From: Gliomastix tumulicola
Lineage: Eukaryota > Ascomycota > Sordariomycetes > Hypocreales > Bionectriaceae
Direction of reading: 5' to 3'
NCBI GenBank assembly: GCA_001599755.1
Contig: BCHX01000007.1
Span: 2,294,001-2,358,000 of the forward strand
Length of the DNA: 64,000 nucleotides
In this document: in pieces, positions 1-10,988 of the stretch
Position numbering within the stretch: position 1 is the first letter of the stretch
How the letters are laid out: every line of letters starts with the position of its first letter
The notes under the pieces: generated by a model
Seen by the model: the letters and a program-made list of their open reading frames with translations, nothing else
Told to the model about the DNA's origin: nothing
The model's database searches: none
Translations under genes and position numbers: made by a program

Positions 1-1282
1 GCATAAAACAGCCGAGGTAGACATTGTGGTCACCGCAACAGGCAGGTTCAATGCGTGGAAGCTACCAGACTATCCCGGCATATCTGATTTCAAAGGGCAC
101 CTCCGGCATGCTTCCAACTATGACCCTGCATTCGACCCCAAGGGCAAGAAAGTCGCCGTGATCGGCAATGGTGCGAGCGGGATCCAGCTCGTCGCCAATC
201 TCCAGAAAGTTGTTGGCCAGCTTGATCACTATGTTCGAAAGCCAACGTGGATTGCCACGTCATGGGCCGGCGACGACAGAACGTTTGAGCCCCAGCCCAT
301 ATCTGAGGAGCAGAAGCAATCCCACCGGGAGGATGACTCGAGCTACTTGGAGTTCAGAAAGGAGATGGAGGACAAATATTGGCGGCGTTTCGACACATTC
401 CTCCCTGGGTCTGGAAACGATGATCTCAGGGAACGTTTCGTGGGCATCATGAGGCAGCGACTGGAGAGGAAGCCACATCTCATCGAGAAGATTGTGCCTG
501 ACTTCCCACCCAACTGCCGTCGTCTCACTCCTGGCCCGGGCTACCTTGAGGCTGTCACAGAGGATAACGTGGACTACATCACCACGCCCATCCGCCGGTT
601 CACCGCGTCGGGCATCGAAACAGAAGACGGGGTCCACCGCGAGGCTGATGCGGTGTTCTGTGCCACCGGCGCCAACAGAGACATGGTGCCTGTCTTCCCA
701 ATCAGGGCCAACGGCCAGGACCTACGGGAGATCTGGAGCCAGGATGGACCCTACGGGTTCCCATACAGCTACCAGGGACTCTCCACTCCAGGGTTCCCCA
801 ACCTCTTCTTCATCCATGGGCCGAATGCAACGGGACCATCCGGAACTGTTCCGCATAGTGTAGAGACGCAGCTCGCCCACGTGGCTAAGATCCTACGCAA
901 GATCTCACGCGAGGGAATCAAGTCTGTCACTCCCTCGGTCAAGGCGACCGACGACTTTGTGGAATACTGCGATGCATTCTTTGCCCGCACCGTCCTAGCC
1001 AGTGGCTGCTCTTCGTGGTACAATGGCGGCCTCCCGGGCTCGCGGATCCACGGTCTCTGGCCGGGAAGCGCCGCCCATCTCACCATCGTGCGGCGGGAGC
1101 CGCGTTTCGAGGACTGGGAGTATGAATACTTAGCCGAGGGTGGAAATCGCTTCCTGTGGTATTTCGGTAATGGGTGGACGCGAAAGGAGAGGGATCCGGA
1201 ATCGGATATGACGCCATATCTTAGGCAGCCAGGGGAGGTTGATCTTAGAGATATCCATGAGAGCTGGTGGAGCTGGCCCTGA
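1..1282 (+). CDS. Flavin-dependent Baeyer-Villiger-type monooxygenase, 3' part
   Basis: The reading frame is open from base 2 to a TGA at 1280-1282 (426 residues in the window); the 5' end lies outside. Counting the codon at 2-4 as residue 1, I see an ATG-type motif (TATGRF, 11-16), a Baeyer-Villiger-like fingerprint FKGHLRHxxxY at 30-40 (Y where the family usually has W), a second Rossmann glycine motif GNGASG at 55-60, RKPTW at 79-83, the proline/arginine stretch PPNCRRLTPGPGY at about 169-181, and FCATG at 219-223. Known family role: FAD- and NADPH-dependent oxygenation of ketones or related substrates, soluble. The missing N-terminus should hold the first FAD-binding GxGxxG. It lies 445 bp before an MFS gene on the same strand. 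The substrate cannot be told from sequence. No intron is needed in the visible part. Confidence 0.9.
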   Translation, partial: HKTAEVDIVVTATGRFNAWKLPDYPGISDFKGHLRHASNYDPAFDPKGKKVAVIGNGASGIQLVANLQKVVGQLDHYVRKPTWIATSWAGDDRTFEPQPISEEQKQSHREDDSSYLEFRKEMEDKYWRRFDTFLPGSGNDDLRERFVGIMRQRLERKPHLIEKIVPDFPPNCRRLTPGPGYLEAVTEDNVDYITTPIRRFTASGIETEDGVHREADAVFCATGANRDMVPVFPIRANGQDLREIWSQDGPYGFPYSYQGLSTPGFPNLFFIHGPNATGPSGTVPHSVETQLAHVAKILRKISREGIKSVTPSVKATDDFVEYCDAFFARTVLASGCSSWYNGGLPGSRIHGLWPGSAAHLTIVRREPRFEDWEYEYLAEGGNRFLWYFGNGWTRKERDPESDMTPYLRQPGEVDLRDIHESWWSWP

Positions 1283-1727
1283 GCACGACATCTGACAGGT
1301 TTCGTAGCCATGAGATCTTGGCCGCTAGATCCGATGACAATCAGATTCCAGATTTTAGTCCGTTTCCAAGCTAAGTCCCAAATCAAGAGAGTAATGCCGA
1401 AATTCCAGGGTCTGCCGTTCCATTCGTTCTGGACCCTTATCTTCGCCTGTCCGTGATGGCGTGATAGTGGGCATAAGTGTCATCAGATCAAGCACGGCCG
1501 GCACTTGCGCAGACCACACGCCAAGCTCAGGTAGAGGAAAGTAGTGCTGGTGCAGTTAATACCCTGCATGGTGACATGTCGAGAAAAGCTTTTTTTCTTA
1601 AGGCATCGCGAAGTCTTCATAAGTTCCCGGTTAGGCACGCCCTGTCTCAATCGGATGCATAGACCCAATCCGGTCAGTGCTATTCAGTGCCCTCCAAAAC
1701 CCATTCTGAATTCGAAAGTCGATCGTC
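1283..1727. other. Intergenic spacer, monooxygenase to UNC93-like gene
   Basis: No coding sequence or RNA gene was recognised. It holds the 3' flank of the monooxygenase and the promoter of the next gene. Base composition is normal and CpA/TpG are present, so it is not RIPped. A few CGG/CCG triplets (for example near 1497-1501 and 1670-1674) could be Zn2Cys6 contact sites but are not arranged in a recognisable pair. Confidence 0.6.
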
Positions 1728-3376
1728 ATGACTGCTCAAGACGAACAGGGCGTTCAGCGCCTCGGCACTGATGGCAGGGACCAAGCACAACACAAAGGTA
1801 CTATCGCCCACCGTCACAATGTCTCCAGTTGAGGTATTCACAAACTCTTCTAGTGCGATGGTACCGGTCAACTTTCTACAACATGACCATTCTAGGGCTC
1901 TGCAACCTCTCTGCTCCTGGTATTTGGGGTGCTATGAACTCACTGGGCGCTGGTGGCGGTCAACGCCCTTACTTAGTCAACACCGCTAATGCGCTGACTT
2001 TCTGTTTGATGGTTGTGTCTTGTTGGCTTTCAAGTGCCCTGGTACACTATATTGGTATCAAAGGAGCTCTGATTTTCGGGACGTGAGTAGCAGATATAAT
2101 CTTTTGCCCAGCAAAGAAACGTCTAACACCAGCTTGACATAGCATTGGCTACGCCCCCTTTGCTGCAGGGCTGTACACAAACAACAGGTTCGGAACGGAG
2201 TGGCTCGTCATTCTCGGTGCCGCTCTCTGTGGTATATCCGCTGGTGTCTTTTGGATGGCCGAGGCCGCTATTGCCATCTCTTACCCCGAGCCATGGAACA
2301 AGGGGAAAGCCCTTGGATATTGGCTGACATACAGGCTCAGCGGTCAGATCATCGGTGGCGCAATCAACCTGGGACTGAACATTGACCGAGACCAGGCTGG
2401 AAAGGTTTCTTACACGGTCTTTCTCATCTTTATCGCCATACAAGCCGCTGGTCCCTTCGTTGGGCTTTTCCTCAACCGCCCAGATCAGGTGGAGCGCAAG
2501 GATGGCAAGAAAGTCGACTTGTCTATCCTTAACAATCCCTGGTTTGAAATGAAAGCTACCGCCAAGCTTTTCTTCACCAAGAAGTTCCTGCTGCTGGTTT
2601 TCTTCATCGGGCAGGCTGTCTTTGCGGAGGCTGTTTTCTTCACATACCTTGCTTGTAAGTCTACTACGAACCGATTACCCAGGACTTGATGTATAAGCCC
2701 ACTAACATTTCACGTTCAGTATGGTTCAGCGTCCGCGCTCGCGCATTGGGCTCCTTTCTCTCTGGCATTGCTGCAGTCATCGCCGGGAATCTTCTGGGTG
2801 TAAGTCGTCCAACTTTCTCGTTAGCATGTAGGATCTAACAGGCTTTTCCACTAGGCATGGATTGACCGCACATCGATTCCGCTCAAGACCCGTGCTCGCG
2901 GTGGCTTTTGGGTCATTGTCACGCTCCAGGGCGCCTGGTGGACCTGGGCGACAGTCCTTGTCACTAGATTCAACCGCACTGAGCCAACCTACGACTGGAC
3001 CAGCGAGGGCTTTGGGTCCGCTTTTGGCGTCTTCATCTTCCTCACGCTTGGATTCCAGCTCAACTACCTCTTCTTGTATTTCATTGTCCAGAACCTTGCC
3101 CAGAACGAGGCAGAGGTTGTGCGATACGCAGCAATCCTCCGTGGAACTGAATCAGCGTGGCAGGCCATCAGCTACGGCGTGGAGTCGGTCGAGATCATTG
3201 GCCGTGTTGGTGGCGTCTACCTCAACTTTGGGTTGTGGGCCGTTGCTGTTGTGCCGGCTTGGCTTGTCATCCGTCACTTTGGCACTTCCACGACAAAAGA
3301 GACGGCTGGGGATGTCTCAGACGGCAACAACTCGGGTGAGCAGGCCGAAGTTAGCGTTCAGGTTGCTGGAAAATAA
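1728..3376 (+). CDS. UNC93-like MFS membrane protein (DUF895 type)
   Basis: Five exons join in frame: 1728-1797, 1854-2082, 2143-2654, 2720-2799 and 2855-3376, giving 470 residues. All four introns (56-65 nt) have GT..AG ends (donors GTACTA, GTGAGT, GTAAGT, GTAAGT), and the second carries CTAAC. The start at 1728 is the ATG whose splicing yields the family-like N-terminus RWYRSTFYN (25-33) followed by APGIWGAMNSLGAGG (44-58), typical of fungal UNC93/DUF895 proteins. Further family-like blocks are YPEPWNKGKALGYW and the basic cytoplasmic loop VERKDGKKVD. Many hydrophobic segments fit a polytopic membrane protein of usual length (about 450-500 aa). The C-terminus is hydrophilic. The transported substrate is unknown; fungal members are often simply called MFS transporters. 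It follows the monooxygenase on the same strand and may serve the same pathway. Confidence 0.92.
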
Positions 3377-4618
3377 TGGTCGAGTCTAGCATGAATTAGC
3401 ACTCCCAATTTTCATTGGTAGGTTGAGCGATATGTGTGCAGTTAAATTGCTTGCTCAAGGCGGGTTCATGAATAGGTATACATTAGCATCTCTTAATAGA
3501 GGCTACTCTAAAACAAGAGCTACTTCAGTAGTCTAGCTCACCGAGATCCTTACCGTTTCCAGCTTTTGTAATATCACTACGCAGGCAGCACTTAAGATGA
3601 GTAAATCCCTGTTGGGGTTAAATGCCTCGGTTGGCTCTCACTGACCGGTGAAGACTTTCAAGTTAAATACCCCTGGAAGGAGTAGGCTCTATGATAGGGG
3701 AGAGCACCTGAGATATTTCCAGTCATGAGATTTACTCAGCTAATAAAGTTTAGTTGTAGATATAGTCGGCTGTCTTAACTTAGAGACAGACATGATTCAT
3801 CCATTCCTCGACGTCAGTCTCACTGGATGACCTTTAACACAGGTGCTTGGAGAAAGCCTCATCACCGACCGCTAGCCCATAGAAAAGGTAATTCATCGGC
3901 AATGACACAGCCATAGGTTACCCCGAGGGCACCCGCCGTTAGCATGGCCTTTGTTTCAACAAGGCCATGTACGCCCTGGTGCTACTCTCATCATTTGGGC
4001 TTGTAGAAGATGCGCGAGGCAGGCAATAGTGCTGATCAGTATTAAAGCCCCCATTTGTAGATTTGATGCTAATGCAACAACATGTCATTTAGCCTCTAAG
4101 AAGACATAATAAGCCTATAATCACAATGCCGTCTCGATTAACTGCGATTTCTTCACATCTGCCATCCAGCACTGAAACGAGCCTTTGTTACACTCAAAAT
4201 GAGACCATGATGAAAATAGTCTTGAGCCCAAAATGATGTTCATAGGACTGTACCAAAGTTCTGAGGAGTCGACTGGTGACGAGTCGCACGATTTCCCGTC
4301 CTTCTCTACAAGCAACACGTTGGACGCGGACACGACTTGCCATGAGAATGATATGCGTTGAGTCATCGCTGATCTTAGTGTCAATTAGAGCAATTACACA
4401 AGTCCATTTGTCAAAGCTGGTCGTCTTTGCCCGGTCCGGTTCCGGCCGCCAAGGCCGGGAGGGGGTAGATCTACACCAGTCAACCCCGCCCTGCCAAACC
4501 CTTCAAATGGCACTGCGTTATTTTGGAAAAGAACGCTTCTTGTGCATCAATATTCAATCATCTTTGTTTAGACGTTGAGAATAACTAGTGAGAAGACGTA
4601 ACTTTCGGAACCTCAGAA
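3377..4618. other. 1.24-kb intergenic region between two MFS genes
   Basis: I see no convincing gene. Composition is intermediate with CpA and TpG present, so it is not RIPped. It contains one AGTCGGC motif (3764-3770) that recurs in the promoters downstream, and a dense CGG/CCG cluster annotated separately. Short open frames here (for example 4121-4384 on the minus strand) have no protein-like composition. Confidence 0.6.
4430..4459. promoter_or_regulatory. Clustered CGG/CCG triplets upstream of MFS gene
   Basis: Within 30 bases there are several overlapping CCGG or CCGCC motifs, about 160-190 bp before the ATG of the monocarboxylate-type transporter. Zn2Cys6 regulators (one is encoded two genes downstream) bind CGG triplets, so this is a plausible operator. 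The link to that regulator is inference, since such triplets are also common by chance in GC-rich DNA. Confidence 0.35.
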
Positions 4619-6023
4619 ATGTCCATCGAGCTATTGCCAGAGCGAGACCTCAGCCGCTGGGCAGGGCAGGAGTTTGGCCCGGACCGCGAGACCCAGAATG
4701 ACGAACCCGAACACATTATCCCGGTTCTTCCCCCAACAGACAGTGGAAGACAGGCCTGGAGTTGTCTCATGGCGTGCTTCGTCGTTGAAGCTGTCCTGTG
4801 GGGTAAGCTGCTTCGCACCGTTTTGCTATACGAACCACTTGCTCTGATCGTGGCTAATTCTCCTGCATCTAGGCTTTCCACTGGGATACGGTGTCTTCCA
4901 AGACTATTATGCAAAGGAGCCAGAATTTGAGGGAAACTCCAATATCGCCACGATTGGTACAATCTCTACCAGCCTTTATTTTCTCGGGGCGCCATTTGCG
5001 GCTCCTCTGGTGAAGAGATTTCACAGATGGCAACGGCACATGATCATTTTTGGATCTGCCATTTGCGTTTTATCCCTTCTCATTGCATCATTCGTGACCA
5101 CGGTTACGGGCCTCATCCTTACTCAGGGTGTGCTCTACGGTCTTGGATATCTCATTCTCTATATGCCCATGCTTTATATGCTAAATGAGTGGTTCGTCAA
5201 GAAGAGGGGATTTGCCTACGGTGTTCTGTACGCCGGAAGCGGCTTCAGCGGCATAGGAATTCCATTCCTCCTCGACTGGCTTCTTTCAACTTACGGTCGG
5301 CAGACAACGCTGCGAATTGTCTCGGTCGCTCAGTTGGTGTTAGTAGCACCAAGCCTGCCTCTGCTAAAGGGCCGCCTCCCGCTTTCGCAGCGGGGTGCAG
5401 TTCAGCCAATCGATCTGGAGTTTTTCAAGAAGCCGCTTTTCTGGGTCTTCATAGTCTCCAACACCTGCCAGGGACTGGCTTATTACATTCCCCCTTTGTA
5501 CTTGCCAACCATTGCTTCGGCGATGGGGCTGTCTGGAACCGTCGGCGCGCTCATTCTCGCGTCGAACAATCTCGCCTGCGTCTTTGGACAGGTCGGCTTT
5601 GGCTATTTGACCGACCGCTTCCACAACATATTTGTCCTCGTGGCGCTGTCCACTTTCGCAGCATCACTAGCTGCATTCACCTTATGGGGCTTCGCTCATA
5701 CGCTGGCTACTCTTCTTATGTTCGCCATCGTCTACGGCCTGTTTGCCGGTGCTTATGTCGTCTACTGGCCAAAATTTGGGACGATGCTCTCTGACGATCC
5801 GCAGCCTGTATACGCTCTGATGGCCTTTGGCAAGGGTGTAGGCAACATCGTCACGGGGCCCGTCTCTGCTGGTCTCATGTCGGGCTACATTTCAATGGGC
5901 GAGTACGGGCTGAACAAGTTTGCTCCCGGTATCATCTTTGTGGGCTGCCTCATGATGTGTTCTTCTCTCAGCATTGTGGGATGGCCACTGAAGCGTTTCC
6001 TACTGCCACGCTTTACGCTTTAA
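4619..6023 (+). CDS. MFS transporter, monocarboxylate (MCT-like) family
   Basis: Two exons, 4619-4802 and 4873-6023, encode 444 residues. The 70-nt intron has a GTAAG donor, a CTAAT branch-like site and a CTAG acceptor, and splits a glycine codon in phase 1. The N-terminus (about 45 residues) is hydrophilic and acidic. TM1 then ends in GFPLGYGVFQDYY (62-74), the fungal MCT-like signature. Later blocks include the loop NEWFVKKRGFAYG after TM4 and GFGYLTDRFHN before TM8. Hydrophobicity fits 11-12 helices, with a long loop between halves (LSQRGAVQPIDLEFF). Family role: proton-coupled or facilitated transport of monocarboxylates or related small molecules at the plasma membrane; many fungal members are of unknown substrate. 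It is preceded by a CGG-rich promoter stretch and followed by a Zn2Cys6 regulator on the same strand, a common arrangement in fungal catabolic clusters. Confidence 0.93.
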
Positions 6024-6515
6024 GAAACCAGCATCGAAGATGCCGTGGGCTTTGGTTATCCTATAGCGCGATTATTTGCGAGTATAGCAACGCCCCTCCC
6101 ATTTAAGCAATCGGAGCGAGGGCAAAATTGTTCCTCTCCAAAGCCTAGGATTTAGAACTAGCACGCTGGACGCCTTCCCCGTTCCAAATCAATATGTGCC
6201 GATCAGGAAGGGACCGGTCCCCGTAGTGAAAGCATAAAGCATTTCCAATACTTTTCCGGTCTGCAGACCCTTGGTGCGTGCCATGTGACCTTAGTTCTGG
6301 GAAGTAAATCTGAGTCCGCAGGGGCATCGGGTCCAAGAATCCGTCAAGTCGGCGATTTGCCCGACCCTGATCCCCAGATTTCCCCACCTTCCCCTCCCCC
6401 TTGATTTTCTTATAAAGTCGGCTGTTCCACCGATGGCTCTCCACCTGCCTGCCTCCTCATCGGAAATCTGCGAGAACCCTTCACGCAATCACGTCCTTCG
6501 CGCAGACGAATCAGC
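6024..6515 (+). promoter_or_regulatory. Promoter region of the Zn2Cys6 regulator gene
   Basis: This spacer carries a TATAAA box at 6411-6416, 100 bp before the ATG at 6516, after a pyrimidine-rich tract (about 6380-6408). Two AGTCGGC motifs lie here: one inside GTCAAGTCGGC at 6343-6353 and one directly after the TATA box (6416-6422). The same 11-mer occurs in the divergent promoter at 10603-10613. A shared regulator is a possibility, not shown. Confidence 0.5.
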
Positions 6516-8906
6516 ATGAGTTCCAACAAGAGGCCGAGGCTCAGTCTGGAAGACAAGGCCGACAATGGCGGCCCCAGATTGACGCGAGCCTGTGAGTGCC
6601 CCCTTGCACCCTCGTGTCTGCCTCGAACTTAGACCCTTGCAAAAATCATCCGTGGCTCATGCTCATTCGACTGCCTAGGTGCCGAGTGTAAAAAGCACAA
6701 GATCAAATGTTTCGTGCAGCCAGGGAAGACGTCTTGCAACAAGTGTCTTAAGAGTGGCATCCATTGTGTCCCCCATAACTTTGCTCAGAAGTTCATTGAC
6801 GATGATGCCACGTAAGTTTAAAACCAGGCAGTCTCTATTTTGAAGCCTTAAGCCTCCTGCTGATCGTGGAGTAGGTGGAAGGCCGAGGCCACGGCCACCA
6901 TAGACCGTCTGAAAGACGCTGTCGAACACCTCCTTCATCACAACAACCTACCAGACCTCACGAAGTACGATGGTACAATTTCCATTCTTCGCGACCTCTC
7001 CAATCGCGACCGACCGCCGCCACAGCAACAGAATCGAGAACGATCCGTCCAGACATTGTCCCCGCTTACCACCGACCATTCTGCGTCATCCGTCGATCCA
7101 TCTGCCTCTGCCAATTTTACATCTGAAGGGCCCTCAGTCGGCCTTCGTGGCCATCAAGACGACTCAGATCTTGTCCCACTCCCGATGAACAACCTCTACA
7201 ACCTTACCGATCCCGACAGTTCTCGCCTCATACGCGTTGATCCTGCTGATGTCAACGGACCGGATCTCATTAGCCAGGGGGTTTTGCCTCTAGCCGAGGC
7301 CGAGTTTCTCTTTGCTCACTATCGAGATCACATCAATCCACTGCTTTGGGATGGCATGCTTTGCGCCCACGACACTCTCGACAAAGTCCGACAATCATCC
7401 TCACTCCTCGTCGCTGTCGTTCTTACCGTTGCCGCTCTACATATTCCAAACCGTGAGCAGTCTCTCCACGCTACTTACAGCGCCTTCATCTCCCTTATGC
7501 GAGGATCTTGCCTCCTCAGGTGCCAGAATCTGGATATCATACGTGCACTATGCATCGGAGCCTTCTATCTCACCAGTCTGAGTTGGGCACTTTGCAGTCG
7601 GGCTGTGCGTGTTGCTACAGAGATGAACCTGCACAAATCGTCTCTAGAGTTCGCTCGGGGCTCCTTTAAGTCGTACGAGCGAGTGAGGCTATGGTATGTG
7701 TTGTATGTGTGTGACCACCAGTTTGCGTTGGCATATGGTCGCCCGCCCCTTATGCATGAAGACGCCGCTATACGGAATGCTGAGAAGCTCCTAACGAGCG
7801 GGCTGTCGTCCAAGGGTGACCACAGCGTCGTTGCGCAGGTGAAACTCTTCAGGATATTGGCGAGCGCATATTTCATGTACGGATGCGACGCCGATTTGGA
7901 GCTCGGCCGCCAGGATTTTGAGAAGCTGCAGGAGTTCAACCTGTCTGTCGACCAGTGGCGGTTGGAGTACCAGTCAAGGGACCCGGCTTCATCGTCGACT
8001 ACAAGAGATGGGAGTCTCTTGCCGCCAAAATCCAACGTTCTGTACTATCATCTTGCCCGCTTCCAGCTCAACTCGGTCTCTCTGCGGGGAATCTCGGGGA
8101 AGGTTGCATCTCTCTCCGAGGACACCAATACAGGACTCGATATGAACTGGGATAGACAGGAGGCATCCAATGCAGCAATCACCGCTGCCATGAATACTGC
8201 ACGACTCATTATCGACGATGTAGACCTACAGAAGGCTCTCATCGGTCTGCCCATCTTTACTCACGCTATGATTGCCGTTTGTGCATCATTCCTCCTGAAG
8301 ATGGCCGTAGTGTTTGGACAACCCGGGTCAAGCAGTGTCGGTGATAGCGGTGCCCGGGCTCTACAACTGCCACGCGACCTTATTTGCTATGGCCTAAACT
8401 TCCACACCAAGACGGCTCTTACAATTGTCCAGCGACTCGTCCTTGCCCTGGGACAAGTTGCTGACAATGCAAGTCAACGTCACGTTGCGCGTCAGGTCGT
8501 CACTGGTCTCAGTGAACTTCTACAACGCTTCGCGCCGGGACCGGACGGTGACACATTCATATACGTTCCTCCTTGTGGTAGCATGACCAGAGACTCAGTA
8601 TTAGGTACTCCAGGGATGACGGCTCCACGGAGGGCGATTCTGGCCGCAGGAGGCGGTGAAAGGGAAGGCTTCCTCCGAAGGGATGAGAACTCTATCAGTC
8701 GCAGTACCGGAACAGAAGGAGGAATGGAGCAGACTACTTATCCCGATGTCACGACGACTACTCAGGCAAGTGCAGGGCTGCCCGCAGAATCCGGCGGCAT
8801 TCATCAACAGGACCCTTTTGACTTGACAGGCGACTTGGACTGGAGATTTGATGACGGCTTCTTGTGGGGGATCGATGCCATTGACTCTGAAATTGCATTC
8901 TTGTAA
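6516..8906 (+). CDS. Zn2Cys6 transcription factor with fungal_trans domain
   Basis: Three exons, 6516-6591, 6679-6811 and 6875-8906, give 746 residues. The introns (87 and 63 nt) have GTGAGT and GTAAGT donors. The first intron cuts the codon of the first zinc-cluster cysteine, which fixes the start and splicing. The binuclear cluster is complete: Cys 26, 29, 36, 45, 48 and 55 (CX2CX6CX8CX2CX6C), preceded by the basic stretch KRPR (5-8). A tryptophan and a short heptad-like segment (about 71-90) follow as linker/dimerisation element, then a Q/S/P-rich region. The middle homology (fungal_trans-like) region starts around residue 210 (FAHYRDHINPLLWDG) and runs to about 450. The C-terminus is acidic and aromatic (DPFDLTGDLDW), as in activation tails. 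It acts in the nucleus; its targets are likely the flanking transporter and enzyme genes (inference from position). It converges on the PdxA-like gene with a 269-bp spacer. Confidence 0.95.
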
Positions 8907-9175
8907 ACAAATATAGTCGCAATTTTTTTTTTTGGCGAGTTAATTTTCTAATACAGTCTTCCCTTACACTTCTAATCTAGGCCTGCATCAGTGTAAAACC
9001 TCCGGATCAGTTCTTCTGCATACAAACGAGCACATTGAAGTACTCGCAATCGCCGGGAAAGCTCTAACGACGTAGACGATTCGATTTAATGGAATACTCT
9101 ATTATATAAGCACCAGGGAAAAAGTCAGACTGATAAGACACGCATAGAATAGCTCCTGTAGTGGTGTGTGCGTTG

Positions 9176-10300
9176 TTAGCAGCACGAACCAGTCAACACT
9201 TCCACCACCGAACTCGCAGGCAACGGCTTCACTGACACAGACTCTGGGGCTGCCGGAAAGTTCTGGCGTTGTTCGCTAGAAATCCTTCTCTCTGCCATTG
9301 TGACGGCAATACTGAACGCATTCTGGGTGCTGGCCACACCAGCAAGATTCTTTCCCACAATATCAAAAGCCGTCCCATGCGCCGGAGTGGCGACAGGAAT
9401 GGGCAATCCACCCTGCACAGTGACGCCTCCGTCAAACGAGAGGAGCTTCATGGCAATCTGTCCTTGATCATGGTACATGGTGACAATACCATCAAAGTGC
9501 TCCCGCTTCAGGAAGATGGTATCACAAGGAAAGGGTCCCTGGGCGTCAATGCCCTTCTGACGAGCAGCCGCCACAGCAGGGCGAATGTGGTCGATCTCTT
9601 GTCGTCCAAACGCCCCATTCTCGCCATTATGCGGGTTCAGAGCGCACACACCCAGTCGAGGGGACTCAATCCCAGACTCCCAGCGGAGTCTATGCAGAAG
9701 CTCAATAGCCTTCAGAGTAGTTTCCTTAGTGACACGGCCGGCAACTTCCTCGACACCGATATGGCTTGTGACTCTCCCAGTCCAGAGAGGCCCGGCAATG
9801 TTGATCTCACTGGTGGTTCCGTCAAAGTTGAGCTGGTTTGCGAACCAACGGAGCTCATCCTCCTCCGTCATCCCTGCCATCTTCAGAGAGCTTTTGTTCA
9901 GCGGGGCGAAGACGATTGCATCAATATCGCCAGCTTGCACAAGCTTCAGTGCCCTCTTCAGCTGGTGGATGCTGCGTGCACCACTTGTCTTAGACACCTC
10001 CCCTCTGACAGAGGCAGTGTAGTCTGACGCGGTGTTGTCATCCAAGATTTGGATGCCATGAGGGCCAGGGGCACTACTGTTGGGTGACACGGCGACATGT
10101 ACATCCCCCGCGTCCTTGATGGCTGCGTCAAACTCCGACCTGTCGGCAAGGAGGTAAACGTCGGCGCGCTCGTGGTTTGCTGGGTTACTGAGGAGCTTGG
10201 CGATGAGCTCGGGACCAATACCGGATGGGTCACCGAGAGTGACAGCGATACGTGGGCGCCGTGCCCTGTTCTGCTGAGTCGTATCTACCGCTGCGCCCAT
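9176..10300 (-). CDS. PdxA-family (4-hydroxythreonine-4-P dehydrogenase-like) enzyme
   Basis: Single-exon minus-strand gene of 374 residues, ATG at 10300-10298, TAA at 9178-9176. The frame extends 7 codons upstream to a TTG, but the ATG has a good context (purine-rich, GCC before it) and precedes the first conserved block. Conserved features: VTLGDPSGIGPE (20-31), a first metal-ligand His in TSHIG (H180), NPHNGE (H224), MYHDQG (H277), and the substrate/NAD-binding HGTAFDIVGK (308-317). These match the three metal-binding histidines of PdxA. Length is close to bacterial PdxA/PdxA2 (about 330 aa) plus an N-terminal tag and a C-terminal tail. Fungi make vitamin B6 by the PDX1/PDX2 route, so this is more likely a catabolic PdxA2-type enzyme (for example of 4-phospho-threonate or -erythronate) or a TphB-like diol dehydrogenase. 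The partner sugar-acid kinase is not in the window. It is divergent from an MFS permease. Confidence 0.93.
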   Translation of the reverse strand: MGAAVDTTQQNRARRPRIAVTLGDPSGIGPELIAKLLSNPANHERADVYLLADRSEFDAAIKDAGDVHVAVSPNSSAPGPHGIQILDDNTASDYTASVRGEVSKTSGARSIHQLKRALKLVQAGDIDAIVFAPLNKSSLKMAGMTEEDELRWFANQLNFDGTTSEINIAGPLWTGRVTSHIGVEEVAGRVTKETTLKAIELLHRLRWESGIESPRLGVCALNPHNGENGAFGRQEIDHIRPAVAAARQKGIDAQGPFPCDTIFLKREHFDGIVTMYHDQGQIAMKLLSFDGGVTVQGGLPIPVATPAHGTAFDIVGKNLAGVASTQNAFSIAVTMAERRISSEQRQNFPAAPESVSVKPLPASSVVEVLTGSCC

Positions 10301-10988
10301 GGCTAAGAAGGGAGTCGACAAGAAATTGCTTTACGTTCTGAGAGAAAACAGCGCGAGCGGGCTTGAGGGTTGGGAATGGAAGAAGTTGGGCAGGAGACAA
10401 GCGGTGAAAGCGGATGGGGTCGGAACAGAAGGACGGCGAGTGGGCTCGGTCCTGGGCAAAGTATTTAATCTCGGCAAAGAGAATTCATATGAGTCCTAGA
10501 ACAGTCTTCGGACATGGAAAGTTGGAGCTCGGCCTGGGATCTCACTGCGCCCGAGAGGCACAACATCTCCCCAACGCCGAGTCCAACTTTCAAGACCCCG
10601 TGGTCAAGTCGGCACTTTCACCGAAGAGGAGCCCTTGGGGTCATTCTTAGTCCGTGAATATGATGATTAATTGGTTCCGTTCTTGGGCACTGCACGATCG
10701 AACCACTGGGTACGCGGCGCTTTCGCCGACTCAACTTATCTTGAATCCACATCCTCCACATGACCTCCGCACTCGGTCTTCCCCACGGGGACTCACCAAC
10801 TCTTCAACGCCGAATGGATGTCATTACCGGTTGTTTAGTCGTAGGCCTCCTTCTTCCATATGTTGCTATATAACTGGGCCAGAGACGCTCGGAGAGAGAT
10901 GAACCATGAAAACATCGCTTCAGTCGCTCACTGCCTCTACCATTACTCAGGTTGATAAAGCATTTTACCTGCATCACTCAAGCCCAGA
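10301..10988. promoter_or_regulatory. Divergent promoter, PdxA-like gene and allantoate-type permease
   Basis: A 688-bp spacer separates the two ATGs. On the plus strand TATATAA lies at 10867-10873, about 115 bp before the permease ATG. On the minus strand an ATTAAATAC box near 10,460 is about 160 bp before the PdxA-like ATG. GTCAAGTCGGC at 10603-10613 repeats an 11-mer from the regulator's own promoter, and GCCGACT occurs near 10,728. Coregulation of the two genes is inferred from the shared spacer. Confidence 0.5.

Noticed and set aside
4121..4384. An 87-codon minus-strand frame in the MFS intergenic region
   Set aside because: No recognisable motif, no promoter or intron structure, and composition typical of random sequence.
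9269..10027. A 252-codon plus-strand frame opposite the PdxA-like gene
   Set aside because: It is the antisense shadow of a well-conserved enzyme and has no protein-like motifs.
10301..10321. Upstream TTG start of the PdxA-like gene
   Set aside because: A non-ATG start seven codons upstream is unnecessary; the ATG at 10300 has good context and precedes the first conserved motif.
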